A stretch of DNA of 64,000 nt from Adineta vaga (taxonomy: Eukaryota > Rotifera): assembly GCA_021613535.1 (NCBI GenBank), contig CP075494.1, forward strand, positions 13,392,001-13,456,000, written 5' to 3'. A program made the translations under genes and the position numbers. Below the pieces are notes generated by a model. That model worked only from the letters and a program-made list of their open reading frames with translations. It was not told the DNA's origin and did no database searches. Every line of letters begins with the position of its first letter. The first letter of the stretch is position 1. This document shows positions 1 through 16,500 of this stretch, piece after piece.

Positions 1-173
1 AAGCGACCTATGAATTATCCAAAAACAAAGTTGATGATGAAGAAGAATCATATCAGCGAGATGATGGAAGTGATGAGAAGAGTTCATCGTCAAGTGATAA
101 CGATGAAGAAGATGAAATTATATCACAGATTGAAGAAGATTTACAAATGATCGATAGCGAGGATGAAAATTGA
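1..173 (+). CDS. C-terminal end of an acidic protein (partial, 5' end outside window)
   Basis: An open frame runs from base 3 to a TGA at 171-173 and gives about 56 residues. They are dominated by Asp, Glu and Ser, with a serine run followed by alternating acidic and hydrophobic residues ending in SEDEN. Such acidic tails are common on nuclear and chaperone-type proteins, but no domain is visible, so the protein cannot be named. The start lies upstream of the window, and I cannot tell whether this is a complete last exon. Codon choice (GAT, GAA and AAA rich) matches the neighbouring genes. Confidence 0.6.
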   Translation, partial: ATYELSKNKVDDEEESYQRDDGSDEKSSSSSDNDEEDEIISQIEEDLQMIDSEDEN

Positions 174-340
174 AGAATGTTTCTCATGTAAATTTTTTGT
201 TGTTGTTTTTTTTTCTTTGGACATAATTATTCATTTAAATTTAAACAGAACTATCTGTTATTCCAGCAAGAAAATAAAAAGCTTTTTCATAATAATTATT
301 CATTTAATTTATTTGAAAAAGCAAAAAGTACAAGTGAAAT

Positions 341-1312
341 TTACATTGATATCTTTCTAAAGCAACGTTTTCTTTCCATCCATAGAAATCTCTTCAATTC
401 ACGACGAAATCGTTCTGATGTTAATATATTTACATAGAATGAAACAGAAAATTGTGCATAATATACTGTCACGATAATAAATCGAATAAATCGTCGTTGA
501 AATTTATGTTTCAAAGAATTCTCTTTTTGCGATATAAAATACGATAAATAAATCAATCCACCCGTATAAAATAATGTGAATATAACACTAACAAAAACAT
601 TACTAATTAACATTAAACTTAAATAATGATTTCGTCATATGGAACGTCGATATAGAAGTACTCGTCGTTGAATAGAACGAAGTTTGTTCAATGTTAACAT
701 ACCAAAAATAACCATTAAACATGGAAATAGAAATCCTGATAAAATGAGATTATGTACAGAAATAAAAACAACATAAAAAGAATTCGAATAATAACAAAAA
801 TGATTTTCAATAGATATATCACTATAAATAATCATATGAGAAAGAATTATACTCCAAAATATAACAAGAGTATAAATAATTCGATTGGCCATGGATTTTG
901 TTAATAATCGACTGTAACAAGGTTTATTTACGCTAACCAAATATCGATTTATACAAGCGAAGAGTATATAACTTTGAGAGAGAAATCCTCCGATATTAAT
1001 GAAATAATTTCGAAGTTTACATAGAATTGATGAGTGATGAAATGGAGAAATACCAAAGCCATATTCAAGAATTGTACAAAGAAAACCAATATTTAATTGA
1101 AATGCATTAGCAAATGATGCAGCAAGAAAATAATGTGAACATGATGAAGAGATTAGATATGGACGACGAAAGATTATTGTATTTAATAAACATCCAATAT
1201 TACCAATAATAAATAATGTAATTAATAATGTATATGTCAATTGTGTTTGTAATGATTTCAATCTATCGATTATATATTGATCTTCGATGGTAATATTACT
1301 TATTGTATTCAT
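341..1312 (-). pseudogene. Rhodopsin-type seven-transmembrane receptor with one in-frame stop
   Basis: The frame starts at ATG 1312 and encodes an N-terminus with an N-glycosylation site (NIT) and then five to six hydrophobic segments. An INRY sequence stands where class A GPCRs carry DRY at the end of TM3. The frame meets TGA at 637-635, then continues in the same frame for 98 more codons to the stop at 341. The continuation supplies the remaining helices and a typical post-TM7 segment (SERFRREL, then KRFL). The break falls in the third intracellular loop between Arg-rich stretches. A CGA to TGA change is a simple explanation. No intron of normal size can remove the stop. It is a recent pseudogene, a segregating null allele or a sequencing error. 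The full frame is 324 codons, a normal length. The ligand is unknown. Confidence 0.8.
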
Positions 1313-2174
1313 ATTGAAATGAAAACTAGAATAATTTTATGAGAAAACAAAGTAGAATATCAACAACAAACTGCGTACATAGTAATATTTTATTGTTAAA
1401 TAGAAATATCGCGTGTAGAAAGTGTTACATGCAACTTACAATATGACAGGTGATTCTATTATTAAAACTTTGTTATAGTTCCTTTCATTATCCAAAAGTT
1501 TCTATTCTGTAGTGATTAAATTTCTATAATCTCGAATTTAATATGAATAGAATTCACGTCTCAAAGAACAGATCTAACGAAAATCGAAGTAATAAATATA
1601 GCGAAATGTTAAAACTATTTTCTGATTCTATATGACTTAAAAGTATATGAAAACTCAAATTTATAAAATTTGAGTTAAACAGATGGTAATCTTATTGATT
1701 GTACTTTTTCCAGGGTTTATCTATTTTTTCAAAAATAACATGATTAAATTCATGGAGACTCCTCGATAAAAAAAAATTCTTCTCGGTAATATGAACAAAT
1801 AGAATTTATTTTTGACAAAACATATATTTTTTCAAAGAAAATAAAATAAATAACTGAAAGACACTCATGAAATCACATTATTTCCCCAAAAAAGATATTT
1901 GATTGTAAAAAGTATACTTACACATTGAAATAGTTCTTTGTCATCCATAGAAAAATCTTCTTAGCACGAACTTATCTATTATTTATAGTCGTATCCGACA
2001 CGCAATGAAACTATTTCAAATATATTACAATTAGATATCATTAGAATGGAATTAGACAGCTCTTTCATGATAAGTATCAACATTAGATTTATTCAAATAA
2101 ATGCAAAGAAATAAGAATCTGATGTTCATGTCATATCTATTTGAACTAAATTTATCTAACATTAAAAACAGTTA
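1313..2174. other. Intergenic, no gene seen
   Basis: AT-rich sequence upstream of the receptor gene and downstream of the coiled-coil gene. No open frame with convincing codon use, no RNA gene and no repeat was recognised. Confidence 0.5.
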
Positions 2175-2955
2175 TTATCTTCGAAAAATTGTTTGATTAT
2201 TAAGTAGATATATTGGATAATTAATCATCGTGGTTGTTTTCAATGATTTGATATAATCCAGAAGTTCTGTTTGAAGAATTTCATTTTCTTTGAGAAGAGG
2301 ATCTTTATCTTTCGTTGACGAACGTCGTCGTGAATGTCTTGTACTAGTTTTAGTTAATTCAATATTCATTCGATGAAGTTTAACCAATTCAGTCTCGAGT
2401 AAAGTGATACGTTGAAAACGTTTACGTGTTTCATCATCGAGTAAAGATTGATTGATTGCTGTAAGATATTGTTTATAAGATTCATCAATTGATATCGAAG
2501 TTTGAATTGATTGATCACATTCTGGTGAATTTGATGTTGCTACAGGTGGAAGTTGTTGACGTCGAGGATCTAGAGAATGAGAGGAACAAGATTTAAAAAA
2601 TATTTTTATGACATTGTTTACCTCGATTCGTTGAAGGATTGATCATGGAATCAAGTCCATAACTGCTACTAAGAAATGAAGCAAATTCTTGAGCATTATT
2701 AACGGAAGGTTGTTGTAAGGGAATTTGTTCTATTTTTGGAGGATTCGCATTGATCAATGCTTGAATTAACTGTGAATTCAAACCTAAAGTTTTGAAAAAA
2801 TCGACAACATTATTATTTGTTATCGATTGATTTTGATTTGTAGGTATTGGTGATGAAACGGTGGGTGTGTTATCATCAGTACGACGAAGTTCCGATCGAG
2901 AACGATCACGTTGTCGAGGATCACGATTCCGATTGATTTCATTCTTCGAAGACAT
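2175..2955 (-). CDS. Uncharacterised Arg/Ser-rich coiled-coil protein (242 aa)
   Basis: Two exons, 2955-2622 and 2569-2175, are joined in phase 1 across a 52-nt GT-AG intron. The start is ATG 2955, preceded by stops. Residues about 8-25 are Arg, Asp and Ser rich, resembling RS-type segments. The middle is Gln, Asn and Pro rich. The C-terminal half (from about residue 150) has heptad-like leucines and charged residues (LLETELVKL, LLKENEILQTELLDYI), suggesting a coiled coil. The protein ends NNQTIFRR. I do not recognise a family. It is possibly a small nuclear or cytoskeletal adaptor, but that is a guess. The splice model is supported by continuous coding signal on both sides. Confidence 0.65.
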
Positions 2956-3324
2956 GGTTTTGAATTATTGACAATCAACTGTTTGATTTACTACTACTAC
3001 TATTTTGTTGATGATTCATGTAGATATATAGAGATGGATGGGTGTGTGTGTAAATCTAGAAAATAAACAACCAACAAAATACTATAGGAAAGATGGTGCA
3101 CTTAGTCATTGTCCGAATGTTGATTAAATAAAATAATTACATAATATTTGAAAATTGACAATAAGATTAAATTTTTTATTTCCTATTGTGTCATAAGAAA
3201 ATAGTTCGAGAACTAATCAGATCAGAATGATACTTTTGTATTGAATAAAAATTGATTTCGTTTGTGAAAAAAAGATGAAATCATGTGTATTGTGGTTCAT
3301 TAACTTCCGGTTGAGCAGTACGAA

Positions 3325-3414
3325 CCCGCGATAGCTCAGTTGGTAGAGCGGAAGACTGTAGATGTGTAAAATGCTGTTATCTTTAGGTCACTGGTTCAAC
3401 TCCGGTTCGCGGGA
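3325..3414 (+). tRNA. tRNA-Tyr (anticodon GTA) with intron
   Basis: The acceptor arm 3325-3331 pairs fully with 3407-3413, and the discriminator A is at 3414. The D-arm carries TAGCTCAGTTGGTAGAGC. The anticodon GTA is at 3358-3360. The T-arm is actgg/ccggt with loop TTCAACT. An intron of 17 nt, about 3362-3378, sits at the canonical position one base 3' of the anticodon. The anticodon stem GAAGA/TCTTT reforms once it is removed, leaving a 73-nt tRNA. Eukaryotic nuclear tRNA-Tyr genes almost always carry such an intron, which supports the call. Confidence 0.95.
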
Positions 3415-3870
3415 CTTTTGTTTTTTAATATCAATTCAAATGAAAAACAATAAAGTAATAAGATACAAGTTTTCTTGTTTTACGCATTCATTATTATTGT
3501 TTCGAAATGAAAATACATACTGTTATATATCATTATGTATGTATGTTATGTTTTTTTTTTCAATATGATAAGCAAAACAAAATCGATTAGTTTCAGATAT
3601 CGATAAGTTCTTAATTAATATGCACAAAAAACAAGAGAAGAAAAGAGTGAGAGAAAAGGATCTGCTGTTATATACTGTTATTTAAATCCAACGAGTACGT
3701 ACATACATACACACACAGAAATCGATTATAGGTATATATATGTATATGTAAATAAATATAAATATAACTGGTTTAAATCATGTCCTTGAATAGAATGAAG
3801 AATAGAACTAATGTAGAAAGAATATTTGACTGGTGGCTACATGTATATCGAACTAAATATATATGTATAT

Positions 3871-3889
3871 GTGTGTGTGTGTGTGTGTG
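3871..3889. repeat. (GT)n microsatellite
   Basis: A run of nine GT dinucleotides plus one G, preceded by TA-rich alternating sequence. It lies just downstream of the makorin stop codon on the other strand. Confidence 0.9.
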
Positions 3890-3926
3890 ATATTTGCTAA
3901 GATTGATATTGTTTACATAAGAAATT

Positions 3927-5671
3927 TCAATGCCATCCAGGAGAAGCGTTACCATCATCGTCATCATCATCATTGTCTGTTAGATCATGTTCGTCAGCAA
4001 AACGAAAATCATCTTCATCGGTTAAATCAGAACCATGAGATACATCTTCATCATCGTCATCATCGAAGAGAAAATCGTATCTAAATGACGAAAAAGAAAA
4101 TGAACAATGTTTGATGTCAAATATAAACGAAATAAACTTACTCATCAAAGAATCGACCGAAATCTTCATTTGAAAACACAGATACCATCAGAACATCGGA
4201 GAAATTTTCTAATTCTCCACGAGCATTGATACGTTGTCGACGACGTGGTGGACCAAGTTGAACAGGTTGACCATGTTTATCAACATGTAAATAGAAACAT
4301 TTCGAACCAAATGGACATAAACCTTCACCACGTTTGAAAAATTTACAATGAATTTGTCTATGAAAGAAAAAAAGTCGATTAGCAAACTATGTATTGCATT
4401 TCGTTCGTAATGATGTGAATGTCTATGATTTGAACTAATAAACTCAATGAAAAGTTTACTCTTAAATTATAAATAAAACTGATTGACTTACTGAAGATTT
4501 TCTTTATATGATTTGATTAATTCTTGTTTCGATTGCTCATTTTCTGGCCAGTATTTTGTTGGTGTTACGAAATCGGATTTAATTCGACATTCCGGGCTAA
4601 AATATTCGAATAAATATTTCATCTATTATTAAACAGGAGAACATCAATTTTCTTACCAAGCTTTTACGACTTTATGTTCATAATTTGATGATGAACGCCA
4701 TTTTCTTATACATTCCAAGCAGAAAATATGATCGCAATTTTCTAATATACCAAAACGTTTATCACCATCTCTATCCCATACTGTTTCTAGACAAACACCA
4801 CATTTTTTATCTTGACTACGTTGAATAGCAAAGGCTTCTTCACATTCAGCTTCATGTTTTCTTAGACATTCCTTTAAAGAAATAATAACAACAATGGACG
4901 TCACTTTCAAAAGAAAAATCTTACTAATCGATGTTGTTCTCGTTGCTTTTCATTATTTGGATGTAATGCTGGCATTTCACAAAGATCACAGAGATCACCA
5001 TGAATATATGGACAATAACGTCCTGTCTCTAGTGCTTCACATACACCTTCTTTTTCAGCATATGGACATAATGATTGTAGAAAATAAGTTGGATGTGTGG
5101 GAGAATATTCTTGAGTATTATGAATGGACGGATCAATCATATCGTCATTACCACGACAAACATTTGCATAGCTCATTGGTGCTAAAAAAAAACAAATTTG
5201 TAACGAGAAAAACCAAGATTTTTTTATGTAAGATATTCACCTCCTCCATTGACAAACTGAGATTTAGTATTAACAAAATTTTGTATGACTGGAAGATTAG
5301 GACGATATGAAACAGGTTGAAACGTTGTAGTAGTTATATTAGTAGTAGTAGATGTATGTGGTTTTGGTCGAACATGATCATATCTGTGAGAAAATAAATG
5401 AAATTTTAATATTATTTCATTCGAAATTACCTGCATCTGTCACCGTAACTACATTTTCCTTGCAAATAGTACCGACAAACATTATTGACTTGACCAGTCG
5501 ATCGATCATGTGAATAAATACATTTGTCACCATAACGACATGCATTGGAAAGAAAAAATCTAAATATCATTCGAGAATTAGTAATAAACAAAAGACAAAC
5601 TATGACTCGATGACAAACCGGCAAATTTCTCGTGGTTGTTCCGTTGAATAAACAGCAATATTCGACGCCAT
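3927..5671 (-). CDS. MKRN: Makorin-family RING E3 ubiquitin ligase (423 aa)
   Basis: Eight exons: 5671-5619, 5559-5431, 5383-5241, 5181-4925, 4871-4657, 4596-4492, 4357-4142 and 4080-3927. The total is 424 codons with the stop. Domain order is diagnostic. There are two N-terminal CCCH fingers (CRFFLSNACRYGDKCIYSH and the next, ending at CSYGDRC), then the third finger with the makorin Cys-His signature (YCPYIHGDLCDLCEMPALHP). A C3HC4 RING follows (CGVCLETVW, CDHIFCLECI, CPECR), then a last CCCH (CKFFKRGEGLCPFGSKCFYLH). Makorins are ubiquitin ligases that also bind RNA. The C-terminus is a long Asp/Glu tail. The start was chosen at ATG 5671 because MASN leads directly into the first finger. 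Assignment among MKRN1/2/3 is not possible. Confidence 0.93.
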
Positions 5672-7480
5672 CCAAATAATTTTGATTAACAACTAAAATA
5701 TATAAATGCAATTTAAAACCTAGTGACAAGAATGAAATTTTGCTAGTGATATTAGATTGGATAATTCATACAAAAAAAACAAAAATTTACGAATTATGAA
5801 ATGTCTTTTTTGTGTGAAATATATATATATATACACTTGAAAAACGATGTCTGTGTTTGTATGTGTCATCATTTTAACTTGAAAGCGATAGTAGACAACC
5901 AATGAAAGGATAAGAGTTACTTGGCTTTCGAACTATAACGTGCTTAGTAGCGATCATTAATTCTTCAACAGATTGTTGTTTAAATAATAATAATCATCAT
6001 CATCAGATACATTCTTTCATTTAACTAAGATAACTTGGATTAGAATATGAAGCGCTTCAATTCAAAAGGATTTCACTGAGCCAGCCACTACTGACATCTA
6101 TTGAGGAAAAATTCATAGTTCCTTTTCAAACATCACAAAATAAATATACATAGTAAGACTGTAATTATGACATCACGTCTACACATCAAAAGCGATTGAT
6201 AGTTAGTAGAAGAAAGAATTTTATGCATAAAATTGTAGTGCAAATATCAGAGTGATGGGAGTGTTAAATCGTTTCATAAGCCGATTTTTATTCAACAGTC
6301 TTCATAGATTATTGATCCTTTTATCATACTTTCCTAGCGTTTGATATACATCATTTATAGTAGTATTATAATTCATTGTAAAATCTGTTGAGAAATTTTT
6401 TTCTGTACAGTATAAGTATGTATGTATGTGTGTATGTTTTGTTTTTGCTTCATTTCAAGATATCTAAGTACATGTGTTTAACGTGTCAACAAACATCTGT
6501 GCTGTGATTTACTATTTATAAAGTATCGGCTGACTCGTCACATCATGTCGGATGATTGGCGTTAATTGCTGTTGTGTTGTCAGTGATGATGTACAGTTAA
6601 ATGAAGGAGAGAAATTGATCGTTATCTAGCTTGTTAATCAAGTGCTCTTGCTCTTTTCTTTGACTATGAGGGAAAGAGAAGAGTTAATCGGATGATGATT
6701 GTCTATCAATTGCCTTTCAATTAGCTTTCTACATGACCTTTAAACGCGACGATAGTCAAATGAATTAGTAGAAATGATAAACGAGTGTCATTTGTTGAGT
6801 TAAGATAAAGAGTCTAACGAACAGTTGCAAATTTATTCTCTTGTTTATTAGGAAAAGAAAAAGATAATGATGTGAATGAAATTCTATTGTCAAAATATGG
6901 GCGGGCGTACATATCATGATGATGATTGTTTATTGATCGACACCCATTAGAGAGAGAGAGAGAAAGAAGACAGGCGTTTTTTTCTGTCATATATGTCCTG
7001 ATTGATTTTTTTGCTTTAACAAGAGAAAAAATGGATCATCAGTACTTTTACCACCCGTTGTGTACCATAGCGTGTTTTGTCATCAAAAAGTGTCCGTGAT
7101 TAACTTGTCAGTTAGTGACAGGAGACTAACTGAAATCGATTGATAGAAAGTTTCCTTTTCTTTTCTGTCTAAAACCGAGGTGATTGCGTGTTACTAATCG
7201 TTTTTTCGGTCGAACGAAGAAGCTGTGACAACGTTCAAACTCATTTGATGTATTATATAGGCAACATAATCCAGCAATCATCGATAGAATAATACTAGTC
7301 AGGCGACGAATCAAGCTGTGTATATGATACAATTCAGTTTTATTCGTTGAGAAAAGACGACGAAAGAGAAGAGAGAAGAAAAAAAAATATACACATACAA
7401 ACTGTTGCTGTTTTTAAATAATGTTTTTTTTTCAACAAAAGAAAACAACACTGATTATTCTAAATGATTTGATTCGATAA
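5672..7480. other. Intergenic between makorin 5' end and T-box 3' end
   Basis: Holds the presumed makorin promoter and the 3' untranslated region of the T-box gene. Only short low-complexity tracts are visible (CAT repeats near 5990-6005, a GA run near 6951-6965). No gene was recognised. The 68-codon frame near 7126-7332 has no coding character. Confidence 0.5.
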
Positions 7481-10398
<2,918 letters not shown>

Positions 10399-10834
10399 TC
10401 TTCGTGAGTCTATATGTGTGTGTATATGTTGTAGTGTCGCGCTTTTTTGTGCTTTGCTACCACCCAATAATTACTCGGGCGGCGTCGGCGAGTTGCTAAC
10501 TCGTATGTTCACACTCTCTCTTTCTCTTTTCTCGCAATTCGATTCGTCAGTTTCTTTTTTCTTCTCGCTCTCTTTTTTTTTTCTTTCTCTCTTTTTCTTT
10601 TCGTTTGCTTTCTTTTGATTGATACTGCTCGTAACACATGATGTGCGAGCGAGCGACACTCTCCACACCATTATGACACTCGGAACAGACCGGAGGCCTC
10701 TCACGCATATAATTAAACTACTGTTTCTCTCTGTCTTTCTCTCTCTCTCTCCTTCCCGTTCTTCTGTTTCTCTTCGTTCGCTAGCTAATCACGGCGCCGT
10801 CACATATTTATGGTAATTTTTTCTGCCAATCCCT

Positions 10835-10863
10835 GAGCACAACTATGCTCGACAGTTGTGCTC
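10835..10863. repeat. Perfect 10-bp inverted repeat (hairpin)
   Basis: GAGCACAACT at 10835-10844 and AGTTGTGCTC at 10854-10863 are exact reverse complements around a 9-nt loop. The site lies about 440-465 bp upstream of the T-box start codon. Confidence 0.85.
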
Positions 10864-13567
10864 GAAAAGCAAAAAAAAACCGAGAAGGAAAGAAAAAGAA
10901 GAGAAGAGCAACGAGCACTAATTTGCTACTACTGCCGGTGCAATGTTGTGTGTGTATATATGCGCGTCTAAAGCCGATTAGGTCAAAATGTTAAATTGAT
11001 CCAGACGACATGATTTCTCACTCGAATCGAATCTTCGCATTGCCATTTTCATTATTTGTTATACCTATTTAGTCTCGACAAAGACATGCGAAGAAAAACA
11101 ATATTGATCGATTCGAATCAATAATAAGACAAAAGAGAGGCGGAGAAAGGAAATGAAGACATACGCATCTAATAATAAGAATGATACACACAAACTCTAA
11201 TCCTTATCAATTAATCAAGTGACGATCATCACGAGAGAGAGAGAGAGAAAGAAAGAGTCAATAGCCGACCAGACTATATTGGTCGAGAGTAGATTAACAA
11301 ACGCGCGATCGAACGATTCTTGTGCTCAACGATTGCGTGTGAATAGGACCTAAAAGAAATGCAAATATTGAAAAATTAAGCATTTTCATAAAATCAAAAT
11401 CAATCGAAATTTCTTTCTTTTTTTTTCATCAAAATCAAACCAATGAACATATTGTTAAGATTGAAATCACAATTTTTTATTCCGTGTTGAACAACCCTGC
11501 GGTTAATTTTTTTTTTTCGTTGAGTAAATGAAGTGTTTTGTGATTATAACACGCACTAGCAAAGCAACAAACATAAATATATCGAGATAGATATATATAT
11601 TAGTGTGACAATAAAATAAAACGTTCTCAATATAATGATTGGTATCAAATCCATTGATAATTATGTTGTTAGATTTAATGGAGCGAGTCAATTTATTTCT
11701 CTCGTTTTTACGCTCTTTATCAAAAATAATTATCTCGATCAATGTGAAAATGCATATCATTTTTGTTACTTTAACACATCGTTATAGAGGTGAAGAACTC
11801 AAGGGAGCTTTGATGAGTAAAAAAGGCGAGCAAATGTTGCTTTTTTTTCTTCCCTTCAACTTCATCATTTCGTATTCATTTGCATACATAACTTCTTCGT
11901 CTTCGTTTTTCTTCCTCGAATAATGACATGATATACTGACAGAAGAACAGCACTTTCATTTTCTTCTCGTTTACTCTCTCTCTCTCTCTCTTTATCGTAT
12001 ATGTTATCTACAATGTATATGTGTATACAATTGATTGCACTTTCTTGTTCGTTTGAATGATTTCAAGTATTACCGCCGCCGATGAACTACTTTGAATCGA
12101 AAGAAAGACAAATAAGTTAACTTTAACATTGAATTCTTAGAACGGTGGGAGAGACATTTTCCTTATCCGTCTTTGTCGTGCTATCGTTTGTTCTCATAAT
12201 TACTACAAGTCATCTTCTCCTCCTCTTCTTTCTTCTTCTTCTTCTTCATTTTTTCTTCGTCGATTTCTGATGTAGAACATAAGCAGGAAGTCATCATCCA
12301 TCTTTGTCTTCCTAATTACCAGATAGTGATCGCATGTATATTAGCAGTAAAAGAGAAGTCACGCTCTCTCTCTCGCTTGTTTCTTTTTTGTATCTGTTCT
12401 TTTGACAAGATCAGATTGGTTCATTGTGTGAGAAAATTAGCACGAGTCTAATTTCTATTGGTTATGAACTGAAGAAAACAAATTCATGATGAAGAAGGAA
12501 AAAAGAAGACCGAATCTCGAAATTCAATATATGCAGAAAAAAATTGTGAATTTGATTGAATTATGCAAATGAATATCGGCGTGCAGCATCACGCCTTAAA
12601 TGACTAATAAGTGGATATGAACGAAGAACACTTCAGATCACTTTTTGTTTCGGATCAGGTTGATCACGATCAAAAATCAATTTAATTTTTTCTTCTTCTT
12701 TTCGTCTCGAATAAAACCAGTATGTACTATTCTTTTACATGCATCCAATTTTGAAATCACAAACAAGAAGATTGAAAGGCGTCGTTTAATAATTTTGTAA
12801 CACTTATCCTTCTCTATGGACAAAGTAAACAGAAAAATTGTTCATCATCATCATCGATAAGACATGAAGTGAGATATCTATTTATTCAAGTCAACATCCT
12901 GTTCTCTATTGCAACTGATCATGACAGGTACACTCCAAGTTTACGTGCAAATTTCCCATTCGTATGCTAATTCGAAATATACAGTCTAGTAAAGTCACGC
13001 CCCAAACAATTTATTCAGCATGCTAAGCTTTACTTTAAATTTATGGCGTCATTCAATATCTGAACGAATGCATGTCTATAGACCGTTTTCGAAGTTCATT
13101 CATGCCGATAATGATTAAACTTGAATAAGATAAGAAGAACAAGATCATATATATATACATATAAGTGAATCGGTCAAGTGAAAAGATAGAAACAACAATA
13201 ACAAATCAAATCGAACATAAATATTTCGGAGAGAAAGAAAGTGAAAGCACTCAGCAGGTAATATAAATTTCAATAAAACAAGACAAAACAGAGATTATTT
13301 TATATTAAAAAAATATGAGACAAAAATGCAAAATAGAATGGGGAAAATCAAAAGCAAAACAAATCGCGTGACAATTGAAAGTGAAACTGATAATAGAAGC
13401 TGCCACTGGCGGCAAAATGCCAGATTTGATGAAAAAGAAAATTGATCATCGCCTTGACTGTCATCATTATCATTTCACTCCAGTGTCTCCCAATGTTAGA
13501 CATTGAAGCAAAAAGGGAATATAAAAAAGAAACGAGGCATTGTCCATCAATAATGATATCAATCTTT

Positions 13568-13590
13568 AAGAAGAAGAAGAAGAAGAAGAA
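13568..13590. repeat. (AAG)n microsatellite
   Basis: Seven to eight AAG units in the long gap between the T-box and Slp genes. Confidence 0.85.
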
Positions 13591-16500
13591 AACTTTGTCT
13601 TTAGTTCAGAATAAATGACATATGTGAATAAGACAAGATGGAACGTACGTGCGTGCGTGCATACATATATGCGCGTGTGTTAATGATAATCAACTTTCTG
13701 GCAACGGATCCGATGGTGCAACATGCAAACATAACACAACTCATTGTCATAAAGAAAGAACATAGATTAATCAAAAGTTGATACAAGCCGGATGTATATG
13801 AAATGATATAGTCAAGGTCTATCTTAGTAAATAAAATACATCATTGAACAAACAAATAAAAAATCAATAATAAATATGCAAAACTTGAGAAAAACTATTC
13901 ATAGACAAAATTGATAATCCATTTATTTTCATGTTATCAACGGTAAATTGAGTATTTTAATCAACTAGTCTGTAGTTCATTCATTCCAATGACCGATCAA
14001 TTGCTTATATACTACATAATAGTTGTCATCATTTTTATATAAATAGTTTACTACTCGAAAACATAAAAAGTGTCCAATGAAAATTTGCATAAAGATATAA
14101 TGACACAATATTTCAAGTTTGACAGATTATAGTTGAAAAATCATGAATTTTTTTATCAAATCTTTGTTAATCGTTGTATTATTTCTATAAGGGCCTAAAG
14201 ATTTGTGATAAATACTAGTTAGGATATTTTCTTTTAAGATAAATGTCGATTGTTTTATTCAAGGAAGTAATCAGTTAAATGATAGTATCAGAGTTAATAA
14301 TAAGTTAGTGAACATAAGTCTACATCATAACTTACTATATCATTATTGAAAGCGTAAAATTAACAAGATTTTGATGTATTTTCATGTTTATATAAAAAAT
14401 ACTAAATCAAACGAACAGTATCGGTTGTCTTGTCTATTCATTGCATTATTATGGATCTAAAAGACTAAGTATGTCATTATTTCTGAGTCTATTACATTTT
14501 AAATGATGTCTCATTTTCAAGTCTTTCTTGTTCCAAGCTGATAATTTCTTTTTTCAGAATTATAACGACGTGCTTTTTTCATATGGATAAATCGTAGAAG
14601 AGATCTTCTGATTTGAAGTTATTTATATAGTGCACATATATATAATTATGCCAATTAGTTTGTGATAGGATATATATTTATTTTGAAAAAAATCAATTAT
14701 TCATTGATCTGAATAATTCGATCCTAGAATCTTTGAGATGTATATCGGTAAGACTTAATATCGAAAGATTCGTTTGATTATTCTACGAAAAACATATGTC
14801 AATGGTAATAGAATAATATTTCTACATGAAATGTATTATTTTGAAATGTTTCGAGATATGATCAATCGCTTAATCATGAAAATTTCATTATATATGGTTT
14901 TAAGACAATACAAGTAAACTAGTCTGATCTCTATACAAAATGTTGAGTATTTGTTCTACAAATCGATTCAATTCTTGTTGACATTCAGTAAACTGATAAT
15001 CAAATTTTTCAAGACTAATTCTTTTAATCGATTCGATCAACAGAGATTTGACATAGAAAGAAATTATATTTTATCCATGAAATTCTCTTCATGTCAAAGA
15101 TAATCAATACTTTTCGAAATATTCAATGAATCTTCGTTTGTTTTTTAATGTACATTTCGAATAATTCAAAACTAGATAGATAAATTTACACTATTATTTC
15201 TTCGTACAAATAAAATATATATTCATCTATATTGTGGTTTGTATTCGTAACGGCTAATTCCATTATTTTCTCTTTCTTATACACTATCTTTACCATACAA
15301 ACAATATTTACTTTGCCAGTCATCTTTCGTCAGCAATCTCGTCATAAATATAAGTCTTTATTGTATTCATTCTTGTCGTTTTTCGTTATTCCATTCTATC
15401 ATAATCATTTCGAATAGAAACCTCTGTTTCGTAGTTAATTATATTATTCAATGAAGCAAATATTTTTCTAATGAAAATCATTAACTAAATGTACAAGTCA
15501 AAGGTATCATTCATTGTCCGGATCTTTATCTGATGAAAAAATGAGAAGTTCTTTTCTTCAAATGTTAGAAACGACAATTGATAGTTTCTTATGACATCTT
15601 ATGTGAGAATCTTCTTTTCAATATTCTATTATTACGATTTCTTTTTGCATCATTGATATGCTATCAAATAACTCCACTATTTCTATATGATACTTTAAAC
15701 TACTTGAGATTCTTTCTTTCATTCATTATTTATCGTTCGTTTGTTTCTCTGCAAAATTGTTGAATCCAATCCGATTGATCGTCGATTCTGAGAATTACTG
15801 AGGAAAAGAAAGTCAAAAAATAATTCTTCAATAAAAACAATTCACGATTATTGAATTATCTATAATTTATATTATGACGTCATTCGACGACATACTTCTT
15901 GTTATATTTTGAATTTATTCAACTTAAAAAAAAACCCACATTGCTTCAGCTGAAATGAAACGTGCTCGTCACATTTATTGTTTTGTTCTTGTTATTGAAT
16001 AACAATTATCAATGCACTCTCTTCATATGCATATTTAGTTGATGACAACAGAACAACATCCTCATCATCGTTCTTTCACTTGTCCACAAGAGACTATATG
16101 CATTCGTTGCGATAGTTTTACGACGTGTGCGTGTGTGACGAAGAGAAATAGTAACAAGTTCCTAAATGCGTGTTTGTCGATTGAATACAAAAAGAAAAAT
16201 ATAGATACAATCGTAGACTGTCTCCTAACTGAGTTCATCATTTATATTAACAGAACAAAAAGAAAACGAAACTATCAGATGAATGTCATCGTTGATAATG
16301 GATTATTAGAAAAGATAAATACGATAGTAAGTTATTCATTCATTTTCTTTATTAATTCACATGTGAAATGATACGATATTTATATTAAAATCTTGTTTAG
16401 AATACCAAATGATTTAGAATATTAAAAAAAAAACGACTTTATATTCGAGTCATAAATATCTTCATTGAGTTAAAAAGGTCGTTAGAACGTACTCTATTTG

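Noticed and set aside
635-637. TGA in the receptor as a selenocysteine codon
   Set aside because: GPCRs are not selenoproteins, the site aligns to a loop arginine region, and no SECIS-like structure was recognised downstream.
16039-16371. 110-codon plus-strand frame as a gene
   Set aside because: No domain, mixed non-coding codon use and an isolated position in the gene-free tract.
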